A stretch of 64,000 bases of DNA from Blastobasis lacticolella. Lineage: Eukaryota; Arthropoda; Insecta; Lepidoptera; Blastobasidae. Positions within the stretch are counted from its first letter, which is position 1; each line of letters begins with the position of its first letter. Position numbers and translations under genes: made by a program. Shown here piece by piece: positions 34,190 to 46,036 of the stretch. The stretch covers positions 33,911,708 through 33,975,707 of the forward strand of contig LR990039.1 in the NCBI GenBank assembly GCA_905147135.1. Direction: 5' to 3'. The notes beneath the pieces are model-generated. The model was given only the letters and a program-made list of their open reading frames with translations, made no database searches and was not told where the DNA came from.

Positions 34190-34280
34190 ACAGCGCATGC
34201 CCGATCATTGATTTCCCAGGCTGCGCGCCTGTGCACTAAAGTCTAGACAGCTTTATCGATTCCGCATCCATCGTCCGGGG
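34190..34280 (+). repeat. A-ii core 5 (subtype a)
   Basis: GATCATTGATTTCCCAGGCT, GCGCGCCTGTGCACTAAAGT. AATAAA at 34405, 215 nt from core start; ACAACATTATGTTGT hairpin in between. Confidence 0.85.
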
Positions 34281-34779
34281 CTGAGAGCGCGGAAACAGTG
34301 TATAGGGAAGCCACATAGACAACAACATTATGTTGTAATACTATTGAAGTAGTCACTTGTTACAATGATAATAATGTTTTGTAAACCTTATAATAATGTA
34401 TGTCAATAAAGGATACTACTATAATTAAAACATGCCTTTCGTTCTGGGGGTCGTTCTTATATTGTCGAACATTAATAATTTTTAGGTTATTTAAAACAAA
34501 ACTGCAAAGTATTATAGCAATCGGTTCAATATTTATCGAAAAACAGAGACAGCTTCACATTTCTGCCGCCAAGCAACAATGATTCCTTTGTTGTGTTTCG
34601 GTTTGAAAGATAAGGCCCTCCTCTTTGCATCATATCTCTCAAATCCTAAGGTTCGTGACCTCGCTGAAGCACTTTTTCGTGGCCTATTCGGCGCTATGTC
34701 ATCCTGTGTGATGTGTTTATTGGTAGGCTATAATAGGCATCCAAGGATGAAATTAGGTTTAAAATTGAACATCCAGGTA

Positions 34780-34868
34780 CAGCGCATGTCCGATTATTGA
34801 TTTCCTAGGCTCTGCGCTTGTGCACTAGTCTAGATAGCTCTATCGATTCAGCTTCCATCGTCCGGGCT
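34780..34868 (+). repeat. A-ii core 6 (subtype c)
   Basis: GATTATTGATTTCCTAGGCT, GCGCTTGTGCACTAGTCTAG; continues GTGTGCTCCGGGACGATATG. Confidence 0.85.
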
Positions 34869-35958
34869 TGTGTGCTCCGGGACGATATGTAAGTGAAAGA
34901 GATTATAACAATAGGTAGTACTAATGAAGCAGTTTTTTGCAACCTATTACCTCTTGTAACTTGTAGATTGGGAATTATTTCGTAAAAAAAATATTTGCAG
35001 AAAGTCTTGGGACAGCGCGTAAGCTCCAACAGGTGTTATTTGTTGCTTTCTACAATAATTGGAATCCTATATGAATAAAACTACGCAAATAATTGTATTG
35101 GTATGTTGTGTAAGGACCGGAAGGGTAGTAGCTACAACCCCGTCTATTGGCAGGTGTCGTAAGAGGCTAATCTTATCAGGTGGCAGGACTCTGTCAAGCA
35201 TGAGGAGTCCAGGGCGTCTAGGAAGTACCGTAAACATTGCAAATTCTTTTGAATTGCATTACAATTCCGCGCCATTAAGAGACATCTTATATAAATAAAT
35301 AAATATATCAATAATTTGATATGTGACATAACGTCACTCTCTTCTCATGAGTCATGTCATTAATGTCAATTATTGTTCTAGATTAATTCATACGTGTTAT
35401 CGTGATACAGTATATTGTAATTGTTGCGGTATAAGTTACAATTATATTAGTTAGAAAAATAGTTTTACTATTTGTCTAATTATAAAAGACCATTTTATGA
35501 TGCTGCTGAGTAGCAGTCTTAAACATGGTTTCTTTATTTGTCCAGAGGCTAAGGTCACTCTTTATGTACCTATGTATTTTCTATGATTCCGATCAGATGT
35601 AATGTGTAAGCGCCCTAACTCGGGTTTCAATACTTCCTACTTGTAAAATGGCACTAGACGAATAGTGATTTCTAATACCTCAACTTTGAATATTGTAAAA
35701 TATCAAGTATACGTAGGTGTGACCTATTAGGTCTAGATCAAAATTAGGCACGGCGCATGTTCCTGTATTTTATTGATCTAATGGGCTGCGCGCGCTGCAC
35801 CCACCTGCGATTCAGTCTAGAGTAGCACGAATGTGGCATCGCCTGCAGTCGCCCTTCCGGAGTCCACGGTTAGACACTGACGACGCGTCCTACGATAGAT
35901 ACTTAGTATTTTCTGTGTGGTTTTGTTATCTTTTGTGGGTGATACATATTCGTCTAAT

Positions 35959-36050
35959 ATATCTTCGAATAGTGCTATGATGAACTTAAAGAACTTAGTA
36001 TCATAAAAAATACCAATAATTTACGATACAGAAACCTCCGGTGTTGAACG
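35959..36050 (+). pseudogene. first-exon copy, unit 4 (no start, stop)
   Basis: The ATG is replaced by ATA at 35959-35961 and CAA by TAA within the frame, so it cannot code. The donor CG|GTAAGT is intact. The upstream segment 35717-35958 keeps the CpG motifs. The same two lesions occur in units 5 and 6. Confidence 0.85.
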
Positions 36051-36398
36051 GTAAGTTTATAAAATTATGATAAAGGCACTTTTATGTTTATTTTCAACTT
36101 GTGTGATTTACATTAATATTCTGTTTTCGTATTACAATCATTATTGTAACTTGTAGATTGGGAATTCATTTGTACGTACTCTGGCAATTGAAAATAAAGT
36201 TTAACGGAAAGTCTTGAGACAGCGCGTAAGCTGGGACAGCAATCCAATGTAAAGGATAGGTAGAATGTAGCTCTAATTCCGACCGTTGTTGGCGGGCGTT
36301 GCACAAGGCTAATCTTATCAGGTGACAGGACTCTGTCAAGCATGAGTATTCCAGGGCATCGAAGCATCCTGTTAGATTTAAAAATTAACATTCAGATA

Positions 36399-36488
36399 CA
36401 GCGCATGCCCGATCATTGATTTCCCAGGCTGCGCGCCTGTGCACTAAAGTCTAGACAGCTCTATCGATTCAGCATCCATCGTCCGGGG
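36399..36488 (+). repeat. A-ii core 7 (subtype a)
   Basis: GATCATTGATTTCCCAGGCT and CTAAAGTCTAGACAGC. AATAAA at 36613, 214 nt from core start. Confidence 0.85.
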
Positions 36489-37316
36489 CTGAGAGCGCGG
36501 TAACAGTGTATAGGGAAGCCACATAGACAACAACATTATGTTGTAATACTATTGAAGTAGTCAGTTGATACAATGATAATAATGTTTTGTAAACCCTATA
36601 ATCGTGTATGTCAATAAATATTACTACTATAATTAAAACATGGCTATCGTATGCTATCGGGGGGTCGTTCTTTTATTGTCGAATATTACAAATTTTTAGG
36701 TTATTTAAAACAAAACTGCAAAGTATTATAGCAATAGGTTCAATATTTATCGAAAAACAGAGACAGCTTCACATTTCTGCCGCCAAGCAACAATACTTCC
36801 TTTGTTGTGTTTCGGTTTGAAAGATAAGGTCCTCCTCTTTGAAGAATAGAATAGAAAGGCATTTATTTGGCACTCCATGCACACACATCAACTTATACCT
36901 AAACAATAAATATAAAAAAAATACATCTAATTAAACAAAACAAAAAATATCACTTAATATATAAGCTGTATGTGTGCGCTGCAGCAACACAAAAGGGTTG
37001 TAGCTCAGCACAGTATTACCTTGAAAGGCAACACACTGATTTTCAGCCAAGACCCACGCGGTACGCGGTATCCAATGTAATATTTTTTAAAAATATCTAT
37101 CAACAGTGTGTAATGTGATATATCTGTGTGTAGTTACATGTTCCACATTTTCAATGACTAATAAAAACACAAAAGCTATGACAATTGTCTATTTGTCTGC
37201 CACTTTTCAACGCCCAAAGCGCTGAACGAATTTGGATAAAAATCAGCAAGGTGATGGTCAGAAAACCCAAAACAGGACATGGCTGCTTATGCAAGTACTC
37301 CATATGGTAAGTTCCA

Positions 37317-40226
37317 CTATCGCAAGAAGTGCTCTGGAATACCCTCCTTCTGGATTTCTAAAAGATGATTTTTATAATGTTTCTTAAATGTGCACTTTGT
37401 GCCTAACATTCTTATTGGAGGGGGTATGTTATTCCAGCACTTCGTTGCTTGATAGCGGAAACTGCCCCTAAAAGCTGCAGACCCATGCTTATGAACCGAC
37501 AGAGGAACACGTGCAGATCTACTGCCATACCTCTCCTGAAGCGAAGTTATCTTAATTTTTTCATATAAGTAATGAGGTTGCTTAAACTTCATCACATCAA
37601 ACAAGACACATGCAAGATGCAACCTCTGCCTAGATGCCATATTTAACATTGATTTATTGTTTAAATAAGGGGTTATATGACTACGAGGTGGAATTTCGAA
37701 GGAGAAGCGACAGCAAGCATTTTGAACCCGTTGTATCAATCTCTGGGTTTTACACAACAACCGTGGGCCATATAGAGTGTCGCCATAATTTAGACGTGAC
37801 AAAACAAGAGCGTCGCACAACCTAACGCGCACTTCCTCGCTGAGTAAGTTGCGGACCCTGTATAATACTTTCAAGCGAAAGAAACAGTTTCTCACTAAGT
37901 CGATTACATGACTGTCAAATCGCAGCAGATTATCCATTCTGATACCAAGATTCTTGGCTTGATCTACCAGTTCAATACTCGCTCCATTGACACATATAAT
38001 CGGATTCTGAACGGACATTTTATGAATTTGTTTAGTGGTGCCTAATAACATAAACTTCGATTTAGTAGGATTCAACAACAAAGCATTTTTGTTGGACCAA
38101 GCTGCAATACGTTCCAGATCATCGTTCATTTTATCAACTGACTGTGTAATATTTTCTGGCGTATCTGAAATGTATAGTTGAACGTCATCTGCGTAGCAAT
38201 GATATAAACAGTGTTGTATGACTTTAACAAGGTCCGCGCTATACAATATAAAGAGTAAAGGCCCCAATATGGATCCCTGAGGTACACCACGCTGCACATA
38301 CTGCATACTTGACAGCTTCACACTACCATCTCTACTTAAAAGCTTTACTGACTGGTAACGATTGTCCAAATAGCTTCCAAACCAAGCGATAGAGTTTCCA
38401 TCAAGCCCATAGTATGACAGTTTTGACAGTAAGAGTGGTATGTTAATACTATCGAACGCTCTCGAGAAGTCAAGAAGTGTTAAAATAGTACCTCGACCAA
38501 TATCCTGTTGAGCCAGGATATTATCTGTCACATCCAGAAGAGTAGATATAGTCCCACGACCCTTACGAAATCCAGACTGAAATTTTGGTAATATGTCGTT
38601 TGTCTCGATATACTTAATCAATTGAGCGTGTATAACTTTCTCCAAAACTTTCGATAAAAAGGGCAGTATGCTTATAGGTCTTAGGTCTTTAAGGGTCGTG
38701 GGATGATCAACCTTGGGCAATGGAGTCACGATCGCAACTTTCCAAGGAGCTGGAACAACTCCTGCCATGATAGAGCAGTTAATAATATGTGTAATCACAG
38801 ATAAAGTGCGTGGAAGTGTTAACAAAATCATGTCTCGGCTTATGCCGTCGGCACCAATTGCATTACTTTTGATGGATGTGATAAATCGTAATACATCAGA
38901 CTCACCAACAGCGGCTAAACTCATAGTGGCTTCGCTGAATGAATTGACCATGAAATAATTTATTTCCGACTCAGGAACACTGTCCGGCCCTTGCACATTT
39001 AAAAAATGCTTGTTTATATCATCAGCATTACTGAAAGTTTCAGGAAGACATTCTTGGTTTTTAGGATTGGTTAAGATCTTATCTTTTACATTTTTCCACA
39101 GTGCCTTATTATCTTGATATTTTGAGTTAATATAGTGATTAAAATATGCACGTTTTTCATTATATATACTACTGGTTACCAATCTTTTCAACTCCTTATA
39201 CCGTTCCCTGTCAGCTTCCAATTTTGATGCTCTGTACCTTTCATGTGCTTTATTTCGAAGGTCAATCATAAGTAAAACCGTCTCTGTGATCCATGGCAAT
39301 GAACGGTCATCAATTGTTTTAATGGTTTTAAGTGGCGCATGGCAGTCAAAGAGAAAGGTAATTAGCTCATTAAACTTATCCAGCATGGAATCCACAGTTG
39401 GCAAGCCCAATACTGATTCCCAATCAATATTTTTATTTAGATCATGATTGAAACGTTCCAAATCGATATCTTTAATTGGTCTATAGGTAATAACTTTAGG
39501 GAGGCACTTCTCTTTTTTTAATGACAATGTAACATTAACCATGGCATGACCCAATGTCCCAGTAATATTAGACACCACCAACTCCCTCGCATCCAGACGC
39601 GAGTCAGTGCAGACAAGATCAATCATTGTCTCTGTCTCACTCGAGAAGTGGGTGGGCTGTGCTACTATTTGGTTCAGTTGCATGTAATTAAGAAAATTAT
39701 TAAACTTTACAGTTTTGCCATCAGTCACGTCCATCATATTGATATTAAAATCACCTAATAACACAACGTGATCATATTTAGAGAAGTAAGTAACAGACTC
39801 TGTCAGTGCATCGAGAAACTGGTCGACATCTACCCACTGGGGTCGGTATGCAGTTCCTATAACTAAACTGAGTCCATTTAACTTAATATATATCCACATC
39901 TGCTCAATTGATGCATCAGGATGTTTAATGAGTCGTGCAGACAATCCCCGTTTTATGTAAAAAGCAACCCCACCACCCCGACCGCCGCGCATGTGCACCG
40001 GGCGCGGCACACTTCGCAGCCGGTAGCCGGGCGGCGCAGGCGCGCGCGCTTCTTGCCCAGCACGCAACCATGTTTCATTTATTGCTACGATGTCGGCGTC
40101 AAACCGTTTCATAGCAATAAGGAAATCGTCCTGCTTAGTGTTCACAGAACCAGCATTATAAAGACCTAATTTTAAAAACTTTACTTTAGGAGCCATAAGC
40201 ATAATGATTGATACAGAAAGCAACAA
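37317..40226 (-). CDS. LINE ORF2: endonuclease and reverse transcriptase
   Basis: Encodes 969 residues, or 958 if initiation is at the internal MAPKVKF. Residues ~17-230 form an APE-type endonuclease: LGLYNAGSV, INETWL (catalytic Glu) and LLGDFNIN, with a GTLGHA His block near the end. Residues ~470-740 form the reverse transcriptase: PLPKVDHPTTLKDLRPIS, GFRKGRGT, LLDFSRAFDS, RGVPQGSILGPLLFILY and HCYADDVQLYI with the catalytic YADD. The C-terminal ~200 residues are basic and end in a cysteine/aromatic-rich domain typical of the group. The protein nicks target DNA and copies the LINE RNA at the nick. No stop or frameshift is present. Confidence 0.95.
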   Translation of the reverse strand: MLLSVSIIMLMAPKVKFLKLGLYNAGSVNTKQDDFLIAMKRFDADIVAINETWLRAGQEARAPAPPGYRLRSVPRPVHMRGGRGGGVAFYIKRGLSARLIKHPDASIEQMWIYIKLNGLSLVIGTAYRPQWVDVDQFLDALTESVTYFSKYDHVVLLGDFNINMMDVTDGKTVKFNNFLNYMQLNQIVAQPTHFSSETETMIDLVCTDSRLDARELVVSNITGTLGHAMVNVTLSLKKEKCLPKVITYRPIKDIDLERFNHDLNKNIDWESVLGLPTVDSMLDKFNELITFLFDCHAPLKTIKTIDDRSLPWITETVLLMIDLRNKAHERYRASKLEADRERYKELKRLVTSSIYNEKRAYFNHYINSKYQDNKALWKNVKDKILTNPKNQECLPETFSNADDINKHFLNVQGPDSVPESEINYFMVNSFSEATMSLAAVGESDVLRFITSIKSNAIGADGISRDMILLTLPRTLSVITHIINCSIMAGVVPAPWKVAIVTPLPKVDHPTTLKDLRPISILPFLSKVLEKVIHAQLIKYIETNDILPKFQSGFRKGRGTISTLLDVTDNILAQQDIGRGTILTLLDFSRAFDSINIPLLLSKLSYYGLDGNSIAWFGSYLDNRYQSVKLLSRDGSVKLSSMQYVQRGVPQGSILGPLLFILYSADLVKVIQHCLYHCYADDVQLYISDTPENITQSVDKMNDDLERIAAWSNKNALLLNPTKSKFMLLGTTKQIHKMSVQNPIICVNGASIELVDQAKNLGIRMDNLLRFDSHVIDLVRNCFFRLKVLYRVRNLLSEEVRVRLCDALVLSRLNYGDTLYGPRLLCKTQRLIQRVQNACCRFSFEIPPRSHITPYLNNKSMLNMASRQRLHLACVLFDVMKFKQPHYLYEKIKITSLQERYGSRSARVPLSVHKHGSAAFRGSFRYQATKCWNNIPPPIRMLGTKCTFKKHYKNHLLEIQKEGIPEHFLR

Positions 40227-40576
40227 AAGCGAGTGCAGAAAAAATGATAATATAATATATATACATACACAGCAGTGCAGTGCTTAAATAATACTTAAAT
40301 AAATATAATATGAAGCATGAAACGTGTAGCGTTAACGGAAGCCATGACTTAGTATTGCTGCAGCCCATCCACACAAAACCAACCACAAAAAGCAATACAA
40401 ATGGAACCACTACAGTGACAGAAAAAGCGAAGCAAAAATTATAAGCAAAAGAAGCAAAAACTAATGGCAAAATACATATAAAGCAATAGGATAAATGTAC
40501 ATTATTTACCCATCGACAAATAGCAAAGCAGTACAAACGTAGAATAAATATACCTTTAAAATCATCTAAGCGACAA

Positions 40577-41962
40577 TTAAGATCCAACCACTTTAACTCC
40601 AAAAACCCTTTCGAGATCTGCCTCGGTGCGTATCCGTTGCCTTGGGGAGCCTTCGTCCTTGGACTTGCGAGAATAAATGTTACCCCCGCGTGTCCACACA
40701 TATTGCCAACCCATGCAATTACCAGCCTCTCTAGCCTTTTTGAAGAGTTCCCTGTTGGCGCGTGTCAGCCTCTCATTAATGTAGAAGCGAAGTGCTGGTC
40801 CAGGCAACCCCGTGCCCTCCGTGGTAGCTCCTCGACGGACGCGGGCCGCCCTCAGCAGCTTGTCCCGCACCACTTGGCGCGCCAGCCGCACGACAATAAG
40901 CCGCGGTCGCGAGCTCGTTTCTGGACTGCTGTTATCAGCCAAATCAGGAACACGCCCCACTCGATGAGCACTAACCACGTCGCTCTCGGCCAGGGAAACG
41001 CCTAACTTGTTGGCGAGAGTCATGACGACGTGCGTTGTGTTCTCTCCTTTTTCCTCACATACACAAGCGATTTCAATATCATTCTGCAGCTGCTGTTGAT
41101 CTCTGTTATTGAGCTCCAGTTTTAGGTAAGCAATCTCTGACTTGAGCGACGAATCCGACTCCTTGCTAACCAGCTGCTCTACGGCATCCACGCGTGAACA
41201 TAGGAGGTCGATCCGTTTGTCGCACTCGTCAACTCTCGAGGACAAACCAGCCATCGTCGCATTGAGCTCCTGCATCTGCAGTCGGGTGGCCCTCATCTCC
41301 CCTCGAAATTGGCGAAATTCTGAAACTAAGGCGGCCAACCCAACACCGTCAAGCATCACGCCATGAGGCGAACTTTCCGGGGACAAGCCACCCACATCAG
41401 CTATCGCCACGCAAGGCGGGGATACCTCAACAACCACAGCCACCTCTTCAGCCGGTTCCCTCTCGTCGTCTGCGAGCCCATCTTCGACTGTAGTCATTTT
41501 GGCATGTATGGGCAATTTGCCAGTCTCGGTCACCTCGGCAGCCGTAGGCCCCCCGCCAACACCACCATAATCACCTACAGTTATCTCGCCAACCGAAAGC
41601 CTCTCCGCCAACGACAGCTCCTGCCCCGCCAATTCGCTTGCCACAACTATCTGGCTGGTCGCCGCCACCATGCTAGCTGTGGACACCACCTCCACTGCCT
41701 CTACTGCCAATGACCTGCCAGGTCCAGCTGCATTTACCGCATCACGGCGCACCGGTGTGCTGCTATTGGTTAACTTTGGCATCGCAGACTTACATGTAAC
41801 ACATATCCATATGAGTTTTTGATCCCTACTCATATTAGTGTAAACTTTCTGCCCAACATTAGCACACTTCAAGTCGTAAGATTCTGAGCATTTATGGCAA
41901 CGCAATGATTGCCGAGCAATAACACTCTCTAGACATCCCGCGCATTTAACTGTAATGGGCAT
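40577..41962 (-). CDS. LINE ORF1: PHD-like finger, coiled coil, nucleic-acid-binding domain
   Basis: 461 residues from the ATG at 41962 (MPITVKCAGC). An ATG 22 codons upstream lies in the tRNA-like 5' UTR segment and is less likely. Residues ~7-60 form a PHD-like Cys-rich finger (CAGC, CHKC, YDLKC, WICVTC) in which Asp stands where a His is usual. The middle (~60-200) is Ala/Val/Glu-rich and low in complexity. Residues ~220-310 form a probable coiled coil. The C-terminal ~150 residues (DVVSAHRVGR, RPRLIVVRL, RFYINERLTRANRELF) resemble the ORF1 RNA-binding domain of LINEs. It probably coats LINE RNA as a chaperone. The spacing to ORF2 is about 350 nt. Confidence 0.9.
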   Translation of the reverse strand: MPITVKCAGCLESVIARQSLRCHKCSESYDLKCANVGQKVYTNMSRDQKLIWICVTCKSAMPKLTNSSTPVRRDAVNAAGPGRSLAVEAVEVVSTASMVAATSQIVVASELAGQELSLAERLSVGEITVGDYGGVGGGPTAAEVTETGKLPIHAKMTTVEDGLADDEREPAEEVAVVVEVSPPCVAIADVGGLSPESSPHGVMLDGVGLAALVSEFRQFRGEMRATRLQMQELNATMAGLSSRVDECDKRIDLLCSRVDAVEQLVSKESDSSLKSEIAYLKLELNNRDQQQLQNDIEIACVCEEKGENTTHVVMTLANKLGVSLAESDVVSAHRVGRVPDLADNSSPETSSRPRLIVVRLARQVVRDKLLRAARVRRGATTEGTGLPGPALRFYINERLTRANRELFKKAREAGNCMGWQYVWTRGGNIYSRKSKDEGSPRQRIRTEADLERVFGVKVVGS

Positions 41963-42000
41963 TGTTAATAATAAAATAAAAAAAAAAGTATCAACAGTCA

Positions 42001-42052
42001 GGACCGAACCGCGGGCTTCGGGGCTCAAGTCGCACGCTACACCGCTGCGCTA
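42001..42052 (-). promoter_or_regulatory. tRNA-like A and B boxes in LINE 5' UTR
   Basis: On the minus strand TAGCGCAGCGG (42052-42042) fits the RNA polymerase III A-box pattern, and GGTTCGGTCC (42010-42001) is one position short of a B box, 31 nt apart as in tRNA genes. The arms do not fold into a full tRNA and there is no acceptor stem. It lies about 40 nt upstream of ORF1. It could be an internal promoter or a captured tRNA/SINE head. Confidence 0.45.
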
Positions 42053-42551
42053 TGTAGGATTGGTTCCGGGCGCGCGAAATTGAGTATCTATTGCAGCGTA
42101 ATAGTGGCCGGTAAACAGTCAGTTGTGAGACCACCTTCCAATATGATAACTTATTATTCACTTCAACTCAAACACTGCACTACTACAAATTTTGTTCGAG
42201 AATTATAGCCAAAATAACTCTGTTCTTGCGTATTTCAGTTCACAACACTCACATGTACTGTCACAGATGTTCAATAATATAAATGTTATCACTAGATATT
42301 AGGTTAATGTTATTGTTTTGAATTTAAATAGTGAGAGTGAGTAAAAATACGTATATTCGTGATTGTGTACCGACTACCCTCTCTCGTTATGTGTTCTTTG
42401 CATCATATCTCTCAAATCCTGAGGTTCGTGACCTCGCTGAAGCACTTTTTCGTGGCCTATTCGGCGCTATGTCATCCTGTGTTATGTGTTCATTGGTAGG
42501 CGATAATAGGCATCCAAGGATGCAATTCGGTTTAAAATTGAACATCCAGGT

Positions 42552-42640
42552 ACAGCGCATGTCCGATTATTGATTTCCTAGGCTCTGCGCTTGTGCACTA
42601 GTCTAGATAGCTCTATCGATTCAGCTTCCATCGTCCGGGC
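42552..42640 (+). repeat. A-ii core 8 (subtype c)
   Basis: Same form as core 6, on the right side of the LINE and completing the interrupted unit. Confidence 0.85.
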
Positions 42641-43751
42641 TTGTGTGCTCCGGGACGATACGTAAGTGAAAGAGATTATAACAATAGGTAGTACTAATGA
42701 AGCAGTTTTTTGCAACCTATTACCTCTTGTAACTTGTAGATTGGGAATTATTTCGTCTAATTGTGCCGTAAATTGAAAAAAAAAATTGCATAAAGTGTTG
42801 GGACAGCGCGTAAGCTCCAACAGGTGTTATTTGTTGCTTTCTACAATAATTGGAATCATATATGAATAATACTACGCAAATAATTGTATTGGTATGTTGT
42901 GTAAGGACCGGAAGGGTAGTAGCTACAACCCCGTCTGTTGGCAGGTGTCGTATAAGGCTAATCTTATCAGGTGGCAGGACTCTGTCAAGCATGAGGAGTC
43001 CAGGGCGTCTAGGAAGTACCGTAAACATTGCAAATTCTTTTGAATTGCATTACAATTCCGCGCCATTAAGAGACATCTTATAATAAATAAATAATTATAT
43101 CAATAATTTGATATGTGACATAACGTCACTCTCTTCTCATGAGTCATGTCATTAATGTCAATTATTGTTCTAGATTAACTCATACGTGTTATCGTGATAC
43201 AGTATATTGTAATTGTTGCGGTATAAGTTACAATTATATTAGTTAGAAAAATAGTTTTACTATTTGTCTAATTTACAAAAGACCATTTTATGATGCTGCT
43301 GAGTAGCAGTCTTAAACATGGTTTCTTTATTTGTCCAGAGGCTAAGGTCACTCTGTATGTACCTATGTATTTTCTATGATTCCGATCAGATGTAATGTGT
43401 AATTGCCCTAACTCGGGTTTCAATACTTCCTACTTGTAAAATGGCACTAGACGAAAAGTGATTTCTAATACCTCAACTTTGAATATTGTAAAATATCAAG
43501 TATACGTAGGTGTGACCTATTAGGTCTAGATCAAAATTAGGCACGGCGCATGTTCCTGTATTTTATTGATCTAATGGGCTGCGCGCGCTGCACCCACCTG
43601 CGATTCAGTCCAGAGTAGCGCGAATGTGGCATCGCCTGCAGTCGCCCTTCCGGAGTCCACGGTTAGACACTGACGACGCGTCCTACGATAGATACTTAGT
43701 ATTTTCTGTGTGGTTTTGTTATCTTTTGTGGGTGATACATATTCGTCTAAT

Positions 43752-43843
43752 ATATCTTCGAATAGTGCTATGATGAACTTAAAGAACTTAGTATCATAAA
43801 AAATACCAATAATTTACGATACAGAAACCTCCGCTGTTGAACG
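43752..43843 (+). pseudogene. first-exon copy, unit 5 (no start, stop)
   Basis: ATA in place of ATG at 43752 and the shared CAA to TAA lesion. Donor CG|GTAAGT intact; CpG segment at 43509-43751 intact. Confidence 0.85.
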
Positions 43844-44265
43844 GTAAGTTTATAAAATTATGATAAAGGCACTTTTATGTTTCTTGTTAACTTGTGTGAT
43901 TTACATTAATATTCTGTTTTCGTATTACAATTATTATTGTAACTTGAAGATATGGAATTAATTTGTACATATTTTAGCAATTGAAAAGAAGGTTTAACGG
44001 AAAGTCTTGAGACAGCGCGTAAGCTCGGACAGCAATCCAATGTGATTAAAATTAAGTTAACCAAAACCATTAAAGTGCAACAAAGAGAACCTTATGTATT
44101 GTTATTGGTATGCTGTGTGGGTTCGGAAGGGTAGAATGTAGCTCCAATCCCGGCCGTTGGCGGGTGTTGCACAAGGCTAATCTTATCAGGTGGCAGGACA
44201 ATGTCAAGCATGAGGATTCCAGGGCATCCAGGCATCCTGTTAGATTTAAAAATAAACATCCAGGT

Positions 44266-44356
44266 ACAGCGCATGCCCGATCATTGATTTCCCAGGCTGC
44301 GCGCCTGTGCACTAAAGTCTAGACAGCTCTATCGATTCAGCATCCATCGTCCGGGG
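44266..44356 (+). repeat. A-ii core 9 (subtype a)
   Basis: GATCATTGATTTCCCAGGCT, GCGCGCCTGTGCACTAAAGT. AATAAA at 44481, 215 nt from core start. Confidence 0.85.
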
Positions 44357-44854
44357 CTGAGAGCACGGTAACAGTGTATGGGGAAGCGACATAGACAACA
44401 ACATTATGTTGTAATACTATTGAAGTAGTCACTTGATACAATGATAATAATGTTTTGTAAACCTTAGAATAATGTATGTCAATAAAGGTTGCTACTATAA
44501 TTAAAACATGCCTTTCGTTCTGGGGGTCGTTCTTATATTGTCGAACATTAATAATATTTAGGTTATTTAAAACAAAACTGCAAAGTATTATAGCAATCGG
44601 TTTAATATTTATCGAAAAACAGAGACAGCTTCACATTTCTGCCGCAAAGCAACAATACTTCCTTTGTTGTGTTTCGGTTTGAAAGATAAGGTCCTCCTCT
44701 TTGCATCATATCTCTCAAATCCTGAGGTTCGTGACCTCGCTGAAGCACTTTTTCGTGGCCTATTCGGCGCTATGTCATCCTGTGTGATGTGTTTATTGGT
44801 AGGCTATAATAGGCATCCAAGGATGCAATTCGGTTTAAAATTGAACATCCAGGT

Positions 44855-44943
44855 ACAGCGCATGTCCGATTATTGATTTCCTAGGCTCTGCGCTTGTGCA
44901 CTAGTCTAGATAGCTCTATCGATTCAGCTTCCATCGTCCGGGC
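44855..44943 (+). repeat. A-ii core 10 (subtype c)
   Basis: Near-identical to cores 6 and 8, as expected for the recent units 3-6. Confidence 0.85.
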
Positions 44944-46036
44944 TTGTGTGCTCCGGGACGATACGTAAGTGAAAGAGATTATAACAATAGGTAGTACTAA
45001 TGAAGCAGTTTTTTGCAACCTATTACCTCTTGTAACTTGTAGATTGGGAATTATTTCGTAAAAAAAAAATTTGCAGAAAGTCTTGGGACAGCGCGTAAGC
45101 TCCAACAGGTGTTACTTGTTGCTTTCTACAATAAATGGAATCCTATATGAATAAAACTACGCAAATAATTGTATTGGTATGTTGTGTAAGGACCGGAAGG
45201 GTAGTAGCTACAACCCCGTCTGTTGGCAGGTGTCGTAAGAGGCTAATCTTATCAGGTGGCAGGACTCTGTCAAGCATGAGGAGTCCAGGGCGTCTAGGAA
45301 GTACCGTAAACATTGCAAATTCTTTTGAATTGCATTACAATTCCGCGCCATTAAGAGACATCTTAAAATAAATAAATAAATATATCAATAATTTGATATG
45401 TGACATAACGTCACTCTCTTCTCATGAGTCATGTCATTAATGTCAATTATTGTTCTAGATTAATTCATACGTGTTATCGTTATACAGTATATTGTAATTG
45501 TTGCGTTATAAGTTACAATAATATTAGTTAGAAAAATAGTTTCGCTATTTGTCTAATTTACAAAAGACCATTTTATGATGCTGCTGAGTAGCAGTCTTAA
45601 ACATGGTTTCTTTATTTGTCCAGAGGCTAAGGTCACTCTTTATGTACCTATGTATTTTCTATGATTCCGATCAGATGTGATGTGTAAGCGCCCTAACTCG
45701 GGTTTCAATACTTCCTACTTGTAAAATGGCACTACACGAAAAGTGATTTCTAATACCTCAACTTTGAATATTGTAAAATATCAAGTATACGTAGGTGTGA
45801 CCTATTAGGTCTAGATCAAAATTAGACACGGCGCATGTTCCTGTATTTTATTGATCTAATGGGCTGCGCGCGCTGCACCCACCTGCGATTCAGTCTAGAG
45901 TAGCGCGAATGTGGCATCGCCTGCAGTCGCCCTTCCGGAGTCCACGGTTAGACACTGACGACGCGTCCTACGATAGATACTTAGTATTTTCTGTGTGGTT
46001 TTGTTATCTTTTGTGGGTGATACATATTCGTCTAAT

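Larger units (their letters stand above)
36842..42394 (-). mobile_element. full-length CR1/Jockey-type LINE with two open ORFs
   Basis: A 5.55-kb non-LTR retrotransposon on the minus strand, inserted in unit 4 between 'CCTCCTCTTTG' and 'TCTTTGCATCATATC'. The target duplication TCTTTG is at 36836-36841 and 42395-42400. The order is 5' UTR (42394 to 41963), ORF1, an inter-ORF region, ORF2, and a ~475-nt 3' UTR with AATAAA and a terminal TTCTATTCTATTCTT short repeat in place of a poly(A) tail. Both ORFs are uninterrupted, so it is a young insertion and may be competent. The clade is judged from the PHD-like ORF1 and the RT motifs. Confidence 0.9.
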
